DNA of 64,000 bases from Carettochelys insculpta (GCF_033958435.1 NC_134152.1:10216001-10280000), one strand, 5' to 3'; shown: positions 1 through 13,336, counted from the first letter of the stretch. A program made the numbers and translations. Notes: a model not told the origin generated them from the sequence alone.

Positions 1-59
1 TTCCAAATCTCCCTGATTAGCAGGGCCCCTCACTGTGCTCTCCTTATTTCCCTTGTATC

Positions 60-1470
60 TTGCTACTCATAATTACTGGCGAGGTCATCTGTCTCGGCCC
101 TCCATCCTGGCATTAAATTGTCCTCCCTTTATCCCACATAAATTATGAAGCACACAACAGACTGCCACAACATGGGGAATGTTGTCTTTGCTGAGGTCTA
201 ACTGAATCAGGGCTGTGTCTACACTACTACCTTCCTTTGAAGGAAGAATGCTAATTAGGGTGTTAGGAGTTTACTAATGAAGTGCTGCCGTGCACAGGCA
301 ACACTTCATTAAGCAAATTCCCCCCACGGCAACTCTGAAGTTTTAAACTTCAAAGTAGCAGCATGCATCTAGTCCCTCGGCACTTCGAAGTACTGGCGGG
401 TGAGTTTAAAACTTTGGAGTTGCCATGGGAGGGAATTTGCTTAATGAAGGGCTGCCTATGCATGGCAGAACTTCATTAGTAAGCTCCCAACACCCTAATT
501 ACCATCCTTCCTTTGAAGGAAGGTGGTAGTGTAGACAAGCCCCAGAAGTCTCCTGAACTTGTCTTTTGAATGGCCAAAGACACATGCGACAACCATTCTG
601 CATTTGCTCAGCCTATAGTTGAAGTGCTCCTTATTACAGTCCAGGCTGCCTACATAAGCCAAGGGAACAAGGGGTAAGTTGGATCACCCAGAATCACTAT
701 CCATGTCTCCCATGGTGATTTTCTGGTCTGGGAGCAAAGTTCCATTCCTTAGTTTTCTGAGCAAAAAAGAGTTCTTAAAGGTGCATGTTTCCTGGCCATC
801 CCACACTGATACTGGTGAAAAGACCCTTGTGATCCACCAATGCCTGTAACATCATGGAGAAGTACCCATTGTGGTTTTTGTACTCTGTGGCAAGGTGGTC
901 TGGTGCCACGTTAGGAAGGTACACTACATCTATCACTCCACCACAGTTAGGGAACCCCATCATAGCACAATCATCTACTATGTCCTGAAAATTTCCCATA
1001 AACCCTGTCTTTAGTACTAGAAGGGTATTGGCTGTCTTGGCTACCTGGATCACAGCAAGCCCCACTGTAGATTTGCCCACTCTGAATTGATTGCCCACTG
1101 ATAGCTACCACAGAGCTACTGCCACACATTTCTAAACAGTCAGAGCTAGTCTCATTTCAGTATTGCAGTACCTCAGGGCAGGGGAGAGTAATTCACAAAG
1201 TTCCATGAAAGTGGCCTTATTTACACAGAAGTTTTGTGGCCACTGCTTATCGTCCCATACCTGCAGAAAAATGTGGTCCCATCAGTCTGAGCTTGTTTCA
1301 TCGCACCAGAACCAGCACTCCACTGTGAAAAAAATATCAGCTGCAGCCAGTTCCTCCTCTCTAGTATCTCACATTCGCATGTGTCTGTGTCCTTCTCAGA
1401 GTCTTCATTGCTCTTTCGGCTGCTTAGGCTCTGCACATACTGCAACACAGTGTGTGAGGTGCTTGTGATA
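60..1470 (-). pseudogene. HARBI1-like transposase pseudogene
   Basis: This is a DDE-type nuclease of the PIF/Harbinger family, which cuts and pastes the transposon. On the minus strand one sees, in order, an N-terminal part around 1460-1221 (SSDWWDHIFL-like and FMELC-like remnants), then at 1098-775 an open piece with VGKSTVG, MGFPNCGGVID and FSMMLQALVDHKGLFTSISV, and then a C-terminal part continued beyond the MITE with ECAFGRLKG-like and NIPHVVAVCCVLHNLC residues. The D of the GxxD motif is still present, but the following G-T-H is changed to VVY. Several frameshifts, stops and the inserted MITE make it non-functional. The family assignment is secure; subfamily and exact ends are not. Confidence 0.8.
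211..542. mobile_element. Foldback MITE, Harbinger type
   Basis: The element begins GGCTGTGTCTACACTAC and ends with the inverted form (GTAGTGTAGACAAGCCC). Most of its 332 bp fold back on itself: ACTACCTTCCTTTGAAGGAAG and the AATGAAGTGCTGCC block recur in inverse order on the right. A 3-bp flanking CAG (208-210 and 543-545) fits a target duplication. It interrupts the transposase pseudogene, so it is younger than that copy. A longer relative lies at 19842-20275. Confidence 0.8.
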
Positions 1471-1847
1471 CTTGTCATAAGTTTTAAGCTGCATGGGATC
1501 CATGCTAGCCTTGCAATAACATCTACCGGAATATGAAAAAAGGGCATGAAAACACTTTTTGCCATTGCTTTCCAAAAGGAGGGGGAGGAGACAAGTGCTT
1601 TATGGGATGCTGATGCCACAAACCCAGAAACACCCCCAACACATTTTTGTTCCGTCAAACACCGGAACAGAAACCCACAATGCAATGGGGCAGCAGGAAC
1701 TGTGGGACAGGTACACACTGGGCATTGCTGACAAAGTTGAAGCTGGCAATGCTAATGGGAACATACTCCATCATATGCACTTTATGAAATTGGGTGCTAG
1801 AAAATTGACCTTGATAAATTCAACCTAATTTGTAGTGTATGCATACC

Positions 1848-4800
1848 TTCAATCTCAGGTAAACATATGTGAGCTGATTCAAAGCCCACTGAAGTCAATA
1901 GACTGACTCCAGTTGAGGTAGTTGTCTTTGAGTATGTCCCAAAATTCTTACACGAATTGTGATGCACAGAGATACATATCCACTAAATTTTACATATACA
2001 TGCACACATACACAATAGAGTGAATGAGTGAGAGAGAGATGTACTCACATACAAAATAAAATATTCTGCAGACCACTAGAAAGTTAATAGGTGAAGTGTC
2101 AGTTTCCCTGGCTATAAAAAAAAATAAGGGTAAATTACGTAAGAACTTTAATCAAGTGGCTGAGCTTGTTTGGATTAAAAACCTCTCAGCTCTGCTTCCA
2201 TGTTTATGTGATTACTTCAATTTGCATTTATGGGTCTCACGCATTGAAGAAACAGCATTAACATATAGAATCAGAAGTGTAAAAATATGCACCAAGAATT
2301 TTTATTTAATCAAAATACCTTTTTGTGTGCATTTCTTAGACTGTGGAATAATGAGAGAATACAGAAAGAGCAAACAGGCCATTTAGCTCCAAAAGCTTCC
2401 CTGCTGTTAATGTCTGTAGGGATTTTACATCCATTTCTTCTCTTTTTATCAATTTACAGCCTTTGCCTTTGGAGTAAAAGGCAAAAAAAAAAAAGGCAAA
2501 AAAAAAAAGGAAAGAAAAAAATGCATGGTGGATAAGAATTTTAAGGAAGCAGCATTCATTGCTACTAAAGTCATTATGGCTTTACAGCAGTTATAGCTTG
2601 TGGTATTCTGTTTTGGAGTAGAGAAATTGAGGGAAAGGTGGGTTATTTGTTCACATTACAAAATAACTGCTTTTCTTCCAGTTTCCAGTGAGGTTATGGA
2701 GAGGATTGCCTTTCATGGAGTAAACCAGCATTTTCCTCATTTTACATCCTGTAACAGCGATAACATCAGAAAGGGTCAGTACCCATCTATTTCTAGTTCC
2801 ATTTTGATGCAAACCCATAATAACTGAATCTGTTTTTCTTTAATTGAGCCATATGCAGAGAAAACTGTGTCCTGCAGAGTTATGTGGGCACACCCTAGAA
2901 GTGAAATGAAAAGAAGAAGTATTAGCTTCAGTATTAGACTCTGCTAGATGCAAAGTGAGGCTTTGCAGCTCCATAACAGTGATGCAGGGAGACAGGCAAC
3001 AGAAAAAATCTGCAAAGAAAGTTCTGTTGGCTCAGAAATGCTGAGTCATCATGTACAAAATGTCATAAATAGGGATGTGTGCCAAGGTTTGTTAAGGGCC
3101 ATTTTGGTCTGTCTTACACTGCCAAGAGCTCTCTTCTCAATTGCTGCAGGGTTTACTCAATGTGTGTTTTGAACTGTTAAAATGTGTGCTACCTGTTATA
3201 CCTTCCCCCCTCCCTTTAGTACATGGGTCACTCTCTCTCTCTGCATCTCTGACTATGTATATGCTCAAGAGCCTGCTCCACTTCCCTTGAAGTCAAGGGT
3301 AAAACTCCCCTAGGGCTCAATAGCACCGCACTTGGCACCATTGGCTGAAGATTGTCAGTAAATATAGGAGGATTCTTTTCTTCTGATTTTAGATATTCAG
3401 GCAGTTAACATCTTTTTCATGGCTGATTTATTATCACCAACTGGCATGCAATGTTTATATGACAGCACAATGCTTCCTAAATTACAAATCTCAATTTAAC
3501 AAATGGCTAATAATGGGTGACTCATACAAATGTTGGCATGGAAAAGACCTTGAGATGTTATCAGTTCCAGTACCTTAGTAAAATCAGTTCCAGGACCAAG
3601 TAAACTTAGACCATTCCTGCCACGTGTTTGTCCAAAAACTGCACAAGAATCATATTTTGTCTCATGTTGAGACAAGTCCAAAATTTGGATGTTACCTAAC
3701 TTGCAAAATGGCTTGAGAAGTATCTCATGAACAGGGGTTGTGTGACAATTTCTGTTCTAAATCAGCCCAGAATGACAGTCAGAGCTGAGTTCCTCATGCT
3801 ATTTTGACTTTTTGCTCCTGATCCAACTAGGTCCCAAAATGAAATTTTTTGATTAAAAGTTAACCAAGCAATTCAGAACCTCCAGAAGGAGTTCACAATT
3901 TCAGATTCCGGTGGAAGTCTCTGCAGCACAGTTGTATTGATTTAACTATACTCAGTATGCCTTCACTAACAGTGTAAGACAGATTATTGGAGAAATGCAG
4001 ATAGAATTTAATAAGTACAGTTATACTATCCAAGTGAGTTGGGATAGCAGAGGAAATTTAATTCAAGAAGTTTTCTTATCTCAATACTGTCAGTATTTTC
4101 CACCACTATCAGTACTTAGTCATCAAGGAAATTTGAAAGTGCATGAAGTGCATAGATCAGGCTATATTTTAAGGGTCCACGCACTGAAAAAGCTTTCATG
4201 GTATAAATGCATACTTGTTATAAAGACATGTATTATAAATACATGTTTAATTCACTTGTGAGCATGTGTTGTGCATCCCTTCTATGCTGAGGATGTGAGA
4301 AGTTGCAGAACCAAGGTATGGAAATTTGGCTCTTAAACTCTAATTGTAGAAGCTTATGCTTTTAGTTCTGATTTATCTCTGGTTCAGTCATCAGTGTGTC
4401 AGCCAAGATGATGGCCATCCAACGTCCAGTCTCTTTTTAATCTGTAAAACATCCATGATAGCAAACTGATCTGCTAGCCCTTTAAGTACATCTTAAAAAT
4501 CTTTTAACACTTTGCAAAAGAAATCCTAAATATTCCATTAATGAAGGTTTTTGCCCCCGTCACATCTGTTTTCCTCATCTTTAAAAATGATCTGTAAAGA
4601 AAAGAAGACTAGATTACAGTAGTGGTGTGCTGAATCGTTTCCGACAATAGCCATCTTTAGAATTGCTCAGGCTAGGCACCAAAAAAACTGACAAACCCAA
4701 AGTCACTAGTAATTTCTGAAACTCTTACCCTATTTAGTTGATTTTGGGGGGGGGGCATTGTATAATATATAAAGTTTTTGCCCATAGCCTGTTGAAGTCT

Positions 4801-5613
4801 TCTTCTTCTGACTGTGGTTCTAAAAATATGCATAAAGCAAACAATAGAAATGTCTTGAATTTAGTCTGTGGAATGAAGCTGGGGTCTACTGGTTTTCTTA
4901 GCTTTAAAAACAGGCAAACAAACAATAAAACAAAGACATTGCATCATCTGGAACTATTTGTTAGACAGAAGCAGAATGCTCTGACTTGTACAACTTGATG
5001 GGAGAAGGTAGGATTTGCCTCATTGCATACTCACCATCACAAATCATATTCCAGCTGCACAATCACATTACAAAAGAAATGCTGTTCCGTTCTCTTTCTC
5101 ACTCAAGCAGTGAAGAAGTGAATGCCGAGGCTGAAATCCTGGCCTAGTTGAAGTCAATGGGAGTTTTTGCTGTTGATTTCATTGGGATTGCGATTTAACC
5201 CTAGAGGACATCAAATAAGATTTCCACTCAGTTACATACACATGCACGGTGAAAAATAAACTATTAGTAAATCCTTCCGGGAAAGCCCTCATTTATATCA
5301 CAAAAACATGCAGCATTATGAACCATTTCAAAATACACAAATCCAGAAGTCAAGTTCCTACAACTTTCCACTATTTTTTTGTCAAACTTTGTAAAACAAT
5401 CCATTGCCCAGATGCAAATATGCATGCAGAATTTCAAACTGAAAGGCAATTTTTGACGAAAAAGAAATACTAGTGCAATATTACCAGCAGCCAGAGTCAC
5501 ACATTCTGCCTATAGACCTTGATCCTGAAAAATTAGGAACATACACCCCTTTATCTGTGTGTAGCCCCATTCTCAGTTGTTAATATGTGAATAAATCTCA
5601 GCATAGGTGTAAA
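1848..5613. other. Unique AT-rich DNA, no gene seen
   Basis: No coding similarity was recognised. The open frames here are short and without motifs. It contains an A-rich tract near 2479-2522, a G10 run near 4746-4755, and short old motifs of the GAAGTCAATGGGAGTTTT type (about 1886-1915 and 5150-5175), a common degenerate interspersed repeat in sauropsids. Confidence 0.6.
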
Positions 5614-5776
5614 GCCTTGTCTACACTGAAAATGCTTTGCTAGTAGATCTATAACACTGTAGCTGTAATGTCAGAGCCCTTTAATGTAGATGTGCTGATG
5701 AACAGGGTTTTTTGTTGGCTGTTGCTAATATAGTAATGCCACCTCCCAGAATGACCCTGTGTTAATGTAAACATCA
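5614..5776. mobile_element. Degenerate MITE remnant
   Basis: The left edge reads CCTTGTCTACACTGAAAATGC, like the GTCTACAC-ended elements elsewhere in the window. The right end is eroded and I see no clear target duplication. Low confidence. Confidence 0.35.
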
Positions 5777-5789
5777 GGTGGGCTCAAAT

Positions 5790-6110
5790 CTGGGATTTCT
5801 GAAGATTCATGCAGGAGCCTCTACAGTTTAATTAAAAAGCCAGCTGTCTCTCAGCTCAGGCTGTGGGGGAGACTCAGTCTTTGTCTCTGTAAGAGGTCTA
5901 AGTGCCGCTACATGGGACAGTGAGCCACAACCCTAGGTGTGTGGGTAACATGATGCTGCCACTAGAATTGTTCTGTTGGCATAGTTGGGCTTACTAGGCA
6001 GAGCTGGGGGTTTGTCAGTAGTGCTGTGGCTAGAGATTCTGGCTTTCCATACCCCTCACTGATGAATTCATGTCAACAAAATTTTGCAGTGCTAACCTGG
6101 TTTGTGTGTT
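5790..6110. repeat. Unclassified interspersed repeat
   Basis: A stretch with the feel of an old interspersed repeat (GAGCCTCTACAGTTTAATTA, AAAAGCCAGCTG, GGCTGTGGGGGAGACTCAG). I recognise it as a turtle-type repeat but cannot place it in a class. It abuts the hAT element at 6125. It could be LTR-derived. Confidence 0.35.
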
Positions 6111-6124
6111 TGCAGGATCCAGAC

Positions 6125-7466
6125 CAGGAGTAAGCAATAAGTGGCCTGTGAGCCAGGCATCAGAGGCTGTTAGATGCTTTATTTACCCGAGCATCCTCAG
6201 GCACAGCTGCTTGTGGCTCCCAGTGGCTTGGTTCATCATTCCTGGCTAGTGGACCTGAAGGAAGCAGCACAGGTTGGGTCACCCTCATGAACCTTGTCCA
6301 TCCTGTGGCCTGGCTTATTATCAAGCCCTGACCCAGACCCTACTATTTTCAATGTACTGGTTCAGATCCTCAGTTATTAAAAATCTGCCCAGCTTCACCA
6401 AAGTATACAGCAGTAGAGTTACGAGATTCTTATACATTATGTACTATCACAACCCAGAAACCAAAACAGTGGGTGTCAGCAACACATGAGCGTTGTGCAG
6501 TTTTTGGACAAACACCTGGCAGGATGGTTTCAATGATAACTATGGCATCTTCTCTGGGCTTTTATTCGTTTTATTGCTACCTACTAGAAATGATGTAGGA
6601 CTTTCATTCCTTCAAGCTCTTCTGAAAGGGGGATATTTATACTCCAGCCCACTGAAATGTTATTTTACATTGTCCAGGACATGATATGCAAAAAGTCAAA
6701 CCTCTCCAATGCAAATCTCAGTAAGCCTTGTCATTGTTGCTGGTTTTGAGTATTCTGCTCAGTTCTTCTACCCATTTATTTACAGAATCTTTTACTAATA
6801 TCCACACCTCGAAAGGACTGAAGCTTGGAACATCAGATGTGAATAGAAAGGGGATATTTAGTTAGACACAATCAGTTTTTTTTTTTTTAATTTTGGGTTT
6901 TGTTTATGGGACTTCTCTGACTGATTTATGCATCCCCCCCATATACTCTAACTTTTAAACTGAATTCTAGGGAAGAAATTCTCTGTGCTTTAATCTACCT
7001 TTTTCAGTTGCTCCTTAACACCTAGCAATTAGGTATTCTTACCAAATATGTCTTCTTTGTTTTCGTAATAGAATCACCTTTTGTAATAGAATCACCTGAT
7101 TCCTGTATCCTAGAAGGCAGTAGGTTTAATGTGTATGTTTCTGTGACAGAAAAGTCAGCTATTAAGAAATTGTAGTTGTTTTCAAGCTCTTTCCGGAGCT
7201 TGGGGTTACCTTACAGGGAGGCATCCCAAGCATGTCTTCCTGCGTTCTCAAAGGTGTATTGTACTTGGGTGGTGGCAGCATATCATCCAAGGTCAGGGAA
7301 TCTGTGACCTTGGGGAGGTATTTTTAAGCAGAAGGTTTTAATGGCAGGGTATTTTAATGTTCTTGCATATCCCCACCTGCTGCACTCGAAATGCCAGAGT
7401 GGGGATCAGCCTTGACACCTGGCGAATCACTTCTGGCCCACAGGCCACTTATTGCCCACCCCTCTG
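6125..7466. mobile_element. hAT (Charlie-like) DNA transposon remnant
   Basis: The left end reads CAGGAGTAAGCAATAAGTGG. The right end is its inverse (ATAAGTGG-like block in reverse at 7440-7466), giving inverted termini of the hAT form CAGGGGTGGGCAA. Next to the left end is the GCTCCCAGTGGC...CCTGGCTAG block typical of these elements, here in inverse. No transposase remains. An 8-bp target duplication is not recognisable. An LTR-like piece sits inside near the right end. Confidence 0.6.
7090..7425 (+). repeat. LTR-like fragment inside the hAT element
   Basis: The block TGGGTGGTGGCAGCATATCA, the following CAAGGTCAGGGAATCTGTGA and the end CAGAGTGGGGATCAGCCTTG resemble a solo LTR type common in turtle genomes. 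Its borders are not clear. No coding retroviral sequence is present. A small direct duplication (AATAGAATCACCT twice, about 7067-7096) lies at its left side. Confidence 0.4.
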
Positions 7467-9148
7467 GTATCCCCTGTGTGCTTATATAGGATAAAGGAGT
7501 CAGTCAGGGTTCATTAAAATAAATCTTAATCAGATCACTCAAGGCAGAGCTTCCCTTGATGTGCAATCTCTGTGAATAATGTGTTGCATGTAACGGCTGG
7601 TAAATTTGCACCTGGATTTGTGAAGGCCTGCCTGTACCAGACAGAAAGCTTTGTAGGAGGTGTGGTTAGAGAATGAGACTGAGAAGAAGTCTTTGGCATT
7701 AGGTCAGCATTGCCAGAAATTCATGGTGGAACTTGTGTAAGTTCCAATCGCACCGTACTTCAGTTTACCTTGCTCTGACACTGTGAGAGGAGCATTTCAT
7801 TTAACTGATCAACATGTCAAATGCTTTAAAATCCTCAGATGGCAGGTGCTATTGGAGGCTGGCCCATAGGTTATAATTATTCATTGAATGATTTCCTTTT
7901 TACATTCTAAAATTCACAATTCATTCCCACAAAAATCAATTAGCGATTGTTTTGCCAGGAAACTGTCAAATATTTCTGGTTTGGCCAGGGACAAAATTCC
8001 ACAAGTTGGCTTGTTTGTCATTTTACAAATCTTACTTCATATGTTTTATGCACTACTGCAGTGATATCAGTCGCAAGGCACATTTGCCACAGTTGTGGGA
8101 GGTTTCTGATCAAAGAATGAATGTGGTAGGAGTTGTTTTCCTTATGATTCTCCAGCACAGCATTGTAGTCACTGTGAGTTATCATCTTGCAGCTGAAGTT
8201 TCCAGCCCATGCAATGATAAATTAAGCCAATTCCAAAGACAGCACTCTTACTTCAGAAAAAGTGTGCCACTACATGTAGTTAATCAGGAATAACGCCACA
8301 CGTAGACTACAAGGGATCTTTGTTTGTAGCGTAGTACCAAGTACTTGTGTCTTGCCAGAGCTGAACAGAACATGAACTTAAAAACTGTTGAATTCTTTTC
8401 TAAATCTGTAACTAACCATGTCTGTTTAAGCTCTAAATTAGGACATGTCTATCTGTGTATCTATCACTGCACAGTGGTTGTAAATCAAACAAGTTTGGAA
8501 TAAGGTACCGATATTCTGAGAAAAAAATCTCATGTGGGTTTAATCCACTTTAATTCACACTCTGTCTTGTTCTGGATTAATTTTCAACTGTAAACAAGAC
8601 CCTAAAAGCAGGGCAAGAAGTGTTTTCTAACAATGCTAGTTTTTGTTGGCATGGAAGAGGCATTGTTTAATTAAAAAAAAAATCATTATAAAATTTCACT
8701 TGAAAGAATTAGTTTAAATTAAGGGGAAAAGGTTCCAAACAACCCCCAAAGAAATAATTGATTATCCAAGGTTTCATTAAACCCCAAACTCTCATCTCAT
8801 CTCCAGTATTTATGAGACATTTGCATTATTCTCAGTCAGCCAATAAATTGTTCTTGTCATCCTTCTATGCAGCTGAAATGCCACCATGTATGGGAGTTAA
8901 AGTCAGAGCCTTACTACTGCTCTAATGTAATTTTTGTATTGATTGCACCTAGTGATTTTAGCAGGACTATCTCTTCTGGCATAAGCTATTGTCAGTGGAA
9001 TTAACAAAAGTAACAGGAGAAGAATGATAAATCGACCGTGCATTCTGAGAGCGTTCATTACACAGCTTGCACGCAGAGCAGCCTGCGGAAATGTGGTACA
9101 AGGCAGCTACCAGTAATTGCTGCTGTGTTATCATTCTGCTTTCCATAA
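7467..9148. other. Unique DNA, no gene seen
   Basis: AT-rich sequence without recognisable coding or transposon similarity. Open frames are short and motif-free. Confidence 0.6.
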
Positions 9149-9181
9149 AGGAAGGAAGGAAGGAAGGAAGGAAGGAAGGAT
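9149..9181. repeat. (AAGG)n microsatellite
   Basis: About eight perfect tandem copies of GGAA/AAGG follow CATAA. A plain tetranucleotide microsatellite, probably length-variable between individuals. Confidence 0.95.
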
Positions 9182-9349
9182 GTGAATAACAAAGCACACA
9201 GGGGCCTTTCTCTCCTTTGTTGCTTGAAAAGACTTCAAACCTTCTGTTTCAAAAAAGAAAGAAAAAGAAAAAGTGAGAAAGAGAGAACCCTTTAATGGGG
9301 ATAGAAGGGATGCTCAGCAAGACAAGGAATGAGAAGGCCTTAAGGTTAA

Positions 9350-9480
9350 AGTGACAGGTGGGGACTCAGAACACCTTGGTTCATTTCTGGCTTTACAGCA
9401 TTATCCAGGTGTTGTATTGGGCAATCAAGTCACTCTTTGAGCCCAGAGTTTCCCCTCTGTAAAATGGGGATCATAATACT
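9350..9480 (+). repeat. MIR/CORE-SINE remnant
   Basis: The order GGGGACTCAGAACACC, TTTCTGGC, CAATCAAGTCACT and TCTGTAAAATGGGGATCATA follows the MIR consensus in plus orientation. It is an ancient, inactive SINE. Confidence 0.65.
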
Positions 9481-11437
9481 TCCATCTGACACCTTTTATC
9501 CATATGGTCTCCTCAGGCCTTCTGCAAAGAGAAGCCTGTGCAGAGTTTATCATGGTGGAGTTCTAATTCCATGTGGTTCCTGCTGGTGCTACCTTAACCC
9601 AGATATTATTTTAGGACAGTAACAAAGGCACTTTTGAGGGAGCAGCATGTCCTGGCACCAAACCTCTGTCAATTTCTCTTTTTCTGTTTCTCCCACTCTA
9701 TAGTGATGGAGGTTTTTGCTTTGTTTTGTTTTTCCTTCAGGGTTAGTTCTTCACATTAGGGAGATTTCCAGGCAGAGAAATTACTCACTTGACAGCTGTG
9801 GATAAAACACAACATTTTAGATAATGTTCTAATTCAGTAGGGAAAAACCTGCTTCAAGGTAATTTATAAATTAACCGTATTCAAATATTGTCTCCTGGCA
9901 TGTATCTGTAATTAGGAAACTGGCTTGGAGAGGAAAGGAGACCTCAGAGATATCTGATACACAGATTATTTTGCAACTAAAAATAGGAATACCTAGAGAT
10001 TAGGTGATATCAAAAAAAAACAGCACACAGAAGTAAAGATTACTTCTTTTTATAAGTAAAAGTTCTCCCAGACCACCAGCCTGACTTGCTTCAGTGTGCT
10101 GTGTTAAATGAATGGGGAAAGAGAGAATCAGGGAAAAAATGCTAAAATTATTTATGACGGCACAGTTTGTCCGGTGCTAGTCTGAGTTCACAATTCCTTC
10201 ATTCACCTTTCATTCCTTCCTCCCACCTTTTACTCTGTTTTTTTTCTATAATCTGCAGAAAAAGACTACCCCTTTAAAATTAAGTTTTTAATAATTTTAC
10301 GGTTGGTACTTCATGCTGCTCTCTTCTTTTTTGGTCCCTATCATGTTTTGATCTGCAGGTCAATGGGAGCCTTGAGTGCAAGTGTTAAAGTGAGGTGGGC
10401 CATGTAAATAGCTAGAAAGGAATTAAAGAGATGATATTCTCTGAACACACCTGGATTTTTAGACTCTAGATATGGGTTCAGATCATGCTCTCCTCCACTG
10501 TCTTGCCCCTGAGAAAGTTAAATTACTCTCCTACCCATCTGATTTGAATCCTGGCTTTTTCTCTCAGCAGTTTGGTTAAAGTCTTGCTATGAGCAGTGCT
10601 TTTCCTGCCATTGCATCCGCTGACAAAATGTTAAGGGTGCATGGGAAGAGGTGCGAGGTTTTGCTTTGTATACTGTTCTTCACAAGTTGCATATACGCAT
10701 TTGGGTTTATGAGCAATAGCTACATTACCAAGCAAATGCCACTGGCTTCCCAAGCTTTATGACTCCAATAAACAATTTGCTGCAGTGAGAGAAATGTCAT
10801 TGATTCGAGTGCATGAAACAGGGAGAAAAAGAAGGGATAATGTCCTTTGCAAGTAGCATTGTGTGGTAACATATATCCAGAAGATTACACTTTTATTCAA
10901 TTTCTTTATAAGAGGCCATGTGTCAAAAGGTTTTTTACCTAGATCTGCTAAATGGTATATGGAAGAACAACATATTTTCTTCACCTTTTACCTTGGAGCA
11001 GTAAACATTGTTGCTGGAGACCATTAAAACCTAGTTGTGTCAGCTCCATTTCTAACACGGGCACTCTTTCAGGGTTAAGTCGCACTGATATTAATGGGAG
11101 GTGACATCAGTCAAAATCGGTGCCAAATTCAGGTACAGCAGGCTCCAGGGCAACTTGCAGTCTGTAGGTTTCTAATTCTGACCTATAATTTCAGTTATTT
11201 TCTAAACCCTCTCCCTACTTCATTACAGCACAGAAGGGAAGCTGAAGGTATATTGCAACTAAAGAAGTTTGCATGTATGTATGTATGTGTGTGTACACAT
11301 ACCCATTTGCATGTGTGTATTTAGTATTGGCAGCATTTGGTGAGCCCCCAAATGAGGGAGTAGTACACATTAATACTTTTGTGCATATCTGCTTATTAAT
11401 CTGTGAAATGGGTCCACATCATCTGTAATTTCAGAGG
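9481..11437. other. Unique DNA with a TG/ATGT-rich patch
   Basis: No coding similarity seen. At 11270-11325 there is an impure ATGT/TG microsatellite (ATGTATGTATGTGTGTGT). Confidence 0.6.
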
Positions 11438-11635
11438 CAAGGGATAGCTCAGTGGTTTAAGCATTAGTTTGCTAAACCTAGGGTTGTGAATTTAATTTCT
11501 GGGGTGCCATTTAGGGATCTGGGGCAAATAATTTTTCCTTTTAAAGGAGGGGTGGAGATGGTGCTTGGTCCTGCCAGAAGGGCAGGGGACTGGACTCAAT
11601 TACCTCCCAACATCCCTTCCAGTTCTATGAGATGT
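11438..11635 (+). repeat. tRNA-derived SINE with CR1-like tail
   Basis: The head is tRNA-like: GGGATAGCTCAGTGG contains a polymerase III A box (about 11445-11455), followed by an eroded B box near 11485-11500. The body has CCATTTAGGGATCTGGGGCA. The tail, GGACTGGACTCAATTACCTC then CCCTTCCAGTTCTATGA, matches the 3' end of CR1. This is the cryptodire turtle Pol III SINE type, which is thought to use CR1 enzymes. A minus-strand relative is at 54333-54525. Confidence 0.85.
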
Positions 11636-11654
11636 GTATCTCCATATGTTTACT

Positions 11655-11875
11655 TATTTAATAACTTCCTGACAGTAAGAACAATAGGACACTGGAACAG
11701 GCTGCCTAGGGCAGTCAGGGAAGCTCCTTTAATGGAGGTTTTCAAAAGGAAGTTGGATAGCCTCCTGTCTTAGATAATTTAGGCACACCAAATCCTGCAC
11801 CTCGGTGGCATATTAGACTAGACAACCCATGTGGTTTCTTTTAACCCTGTAATTGTACGATTCTTTGTATGTGCT
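11655..11875 (+). mobile_element. CR1 LINE 3' fragment
   Basis: The sequence encodes the end of CR1 ORF2 (GHWNRLPRAVREAPLMEVFK is readable at 11690-11750) and continues into a 3' UTR ending near TTGTACGATTCTTTG. It is 5' truncated, as is usual for CR1. It directly follows the SINE. Confidence 0.8.
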
Positions 11876-13336
11876 TACTGGGTAACTTATCCAATAGGTG
11901 TGAATTAGCACTTAAAGGAAATCCATTAGCTACCACAATGGATTTAAAGGGCCTGTGTTCTCAAAGGAAGAACAACTGACTCATGCAACAAATAGACAGA
12001 GTGAACATTTTGATGCAGGTAATTGACCTGGAGGAGCTATTTTCTAAACCAGATTGGGAGAAAAAACTCCATTTGAAATAAATCAGGATAACAAGGGAAT
12101 ATAGGCCCCGATAGTAAGGCTCTGATCCCAATATATCATAGGCTGAAATCTAAACTGAGAGTAGTCATACTAAGGCACTCATAACAATTTGTTTCCTGCC
12201 TTCCCAGGTACACCCATCTCTGCTAACATCTTCAGAATACTTCAACTGAGTCGTATGTCATCAGAAACTCCTGCTATTGCTAGGACAGGCTCGTAGCTGT
12301 GGAACTCACCTCAGTCTCTTTTCTCTGTTTAAAAGAAAGATCTTAAACTTTCCTCCCTCCTCCTTTTGCATTCTCAGAACCCCCTTCTGTTCATGCAATT
12401 CCATTTTTAGAAGGTGGCTTTTTCTCTTGATGTTTTGAAGTGCATTTTAATGTTTTTTGGTGCTGGACAGGGCCACTAATGTCTCAGCAGGCTATAAAAT
12501 AATTACTGTCCCCAGTGGATGGAATTTGGACTCAGACCACTAATGCATTTCATAGAGGCTGAGCAGTCATCCAATGAACACAGCTGAACTTGAAATTTTC
12601 CCTGATTTTTGACACAGCCCTCAGCTGCACTGTGGTTTTGGCCTTTTTTATTTGTATATTTGTTTTCTAAGGAAAAGACATTCTCTCTTCATCTAAAACT
12701 GTTCCTCCCATTGTAAAATTGAGCTCTGACCATCACAATGAAGTGAGGAGTTTAAGGTCTAAGCAATCAAGACCCTCAAGAATCCCTAACTGAACTCTAG
12801 TCATACATGGAAAGCCTTTTAAAAGTGAATAGCAAAGCAAACATAAAACTTGGGCTTATACGGCTTTTCTGTTTCTTTGTGACTTAAAGAAGGTGTCTCC
12901 TAAGGGCGGCAATACATTTCTGTTTTCTTTTTACATTACATTGGGAGTATTCCACCAGTCCATAACCTATAGAACAGGTTTCCTTACCCAACCTGATCTG
13001 TGGGTGTAGGAAGATGGCTTGAACTTATTTTATGACATCACAGAAAAACAGCAAAGGACACAGACATTTACATCAGCATGTGGATGCTTAGTATAAGAAC
13101 TAAGCGAAGAACACAGGTGACAGATATGATGTGTGAATTCACCCTGTCTGCTGCAGGGGCAGGAAGGTAACCAGCACAGCACAACCACTGCATTTCTGCA
13201 TGGCAGCATGGGTGGGGCCCATCAGGACCCCACCTACAGGATGTCATGGAGCGCAGACACTCCTGAAACATCCCTCAGGAGCTGCTATTGAGAAGTGAGA
13301 TAGAGTCATAAGATCCATTTTGATGCTAAACTCCTC
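11876..13336. other. Unique DNA, no gene seen
   Basis: No recognisable coding sequence or repeat. Open frames at its right edge are shadows of the neighbouring MITE. Confidence 0.6.

Larger units (their letters stand above)
1..1847 (-). mobile_element. Harbinger DNA transposon remnant (copy A)
   Basis: Read on the minus strand, this stretch carries recognisable PIF/Harbinger transposase pieces and ends near 1847 with a TAGTGTATGCATACC-like terminus, matching the GG..GTCTACAC terminal pattern loosely. The other terminus lies before the window start. A foldback MITE (211-542) is inserted in it. The copy is old: the transposase is broken in several frames. It differs from the copies at 15 and 41 kb because no intron is visible between the GVGKSTVG-like motif and the GFPNC motif, so it is a separate subfamily. 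Confidence 0.75.

Noticed and set aside
775..1098. Domesticated host HARBI1 gene
   Set aside because: The piece is framed by stops and frameshifts, has lost the GTH after the catalytic Asp and is split by a MITE, so it is a transposon remnant and not the conserved host gene.
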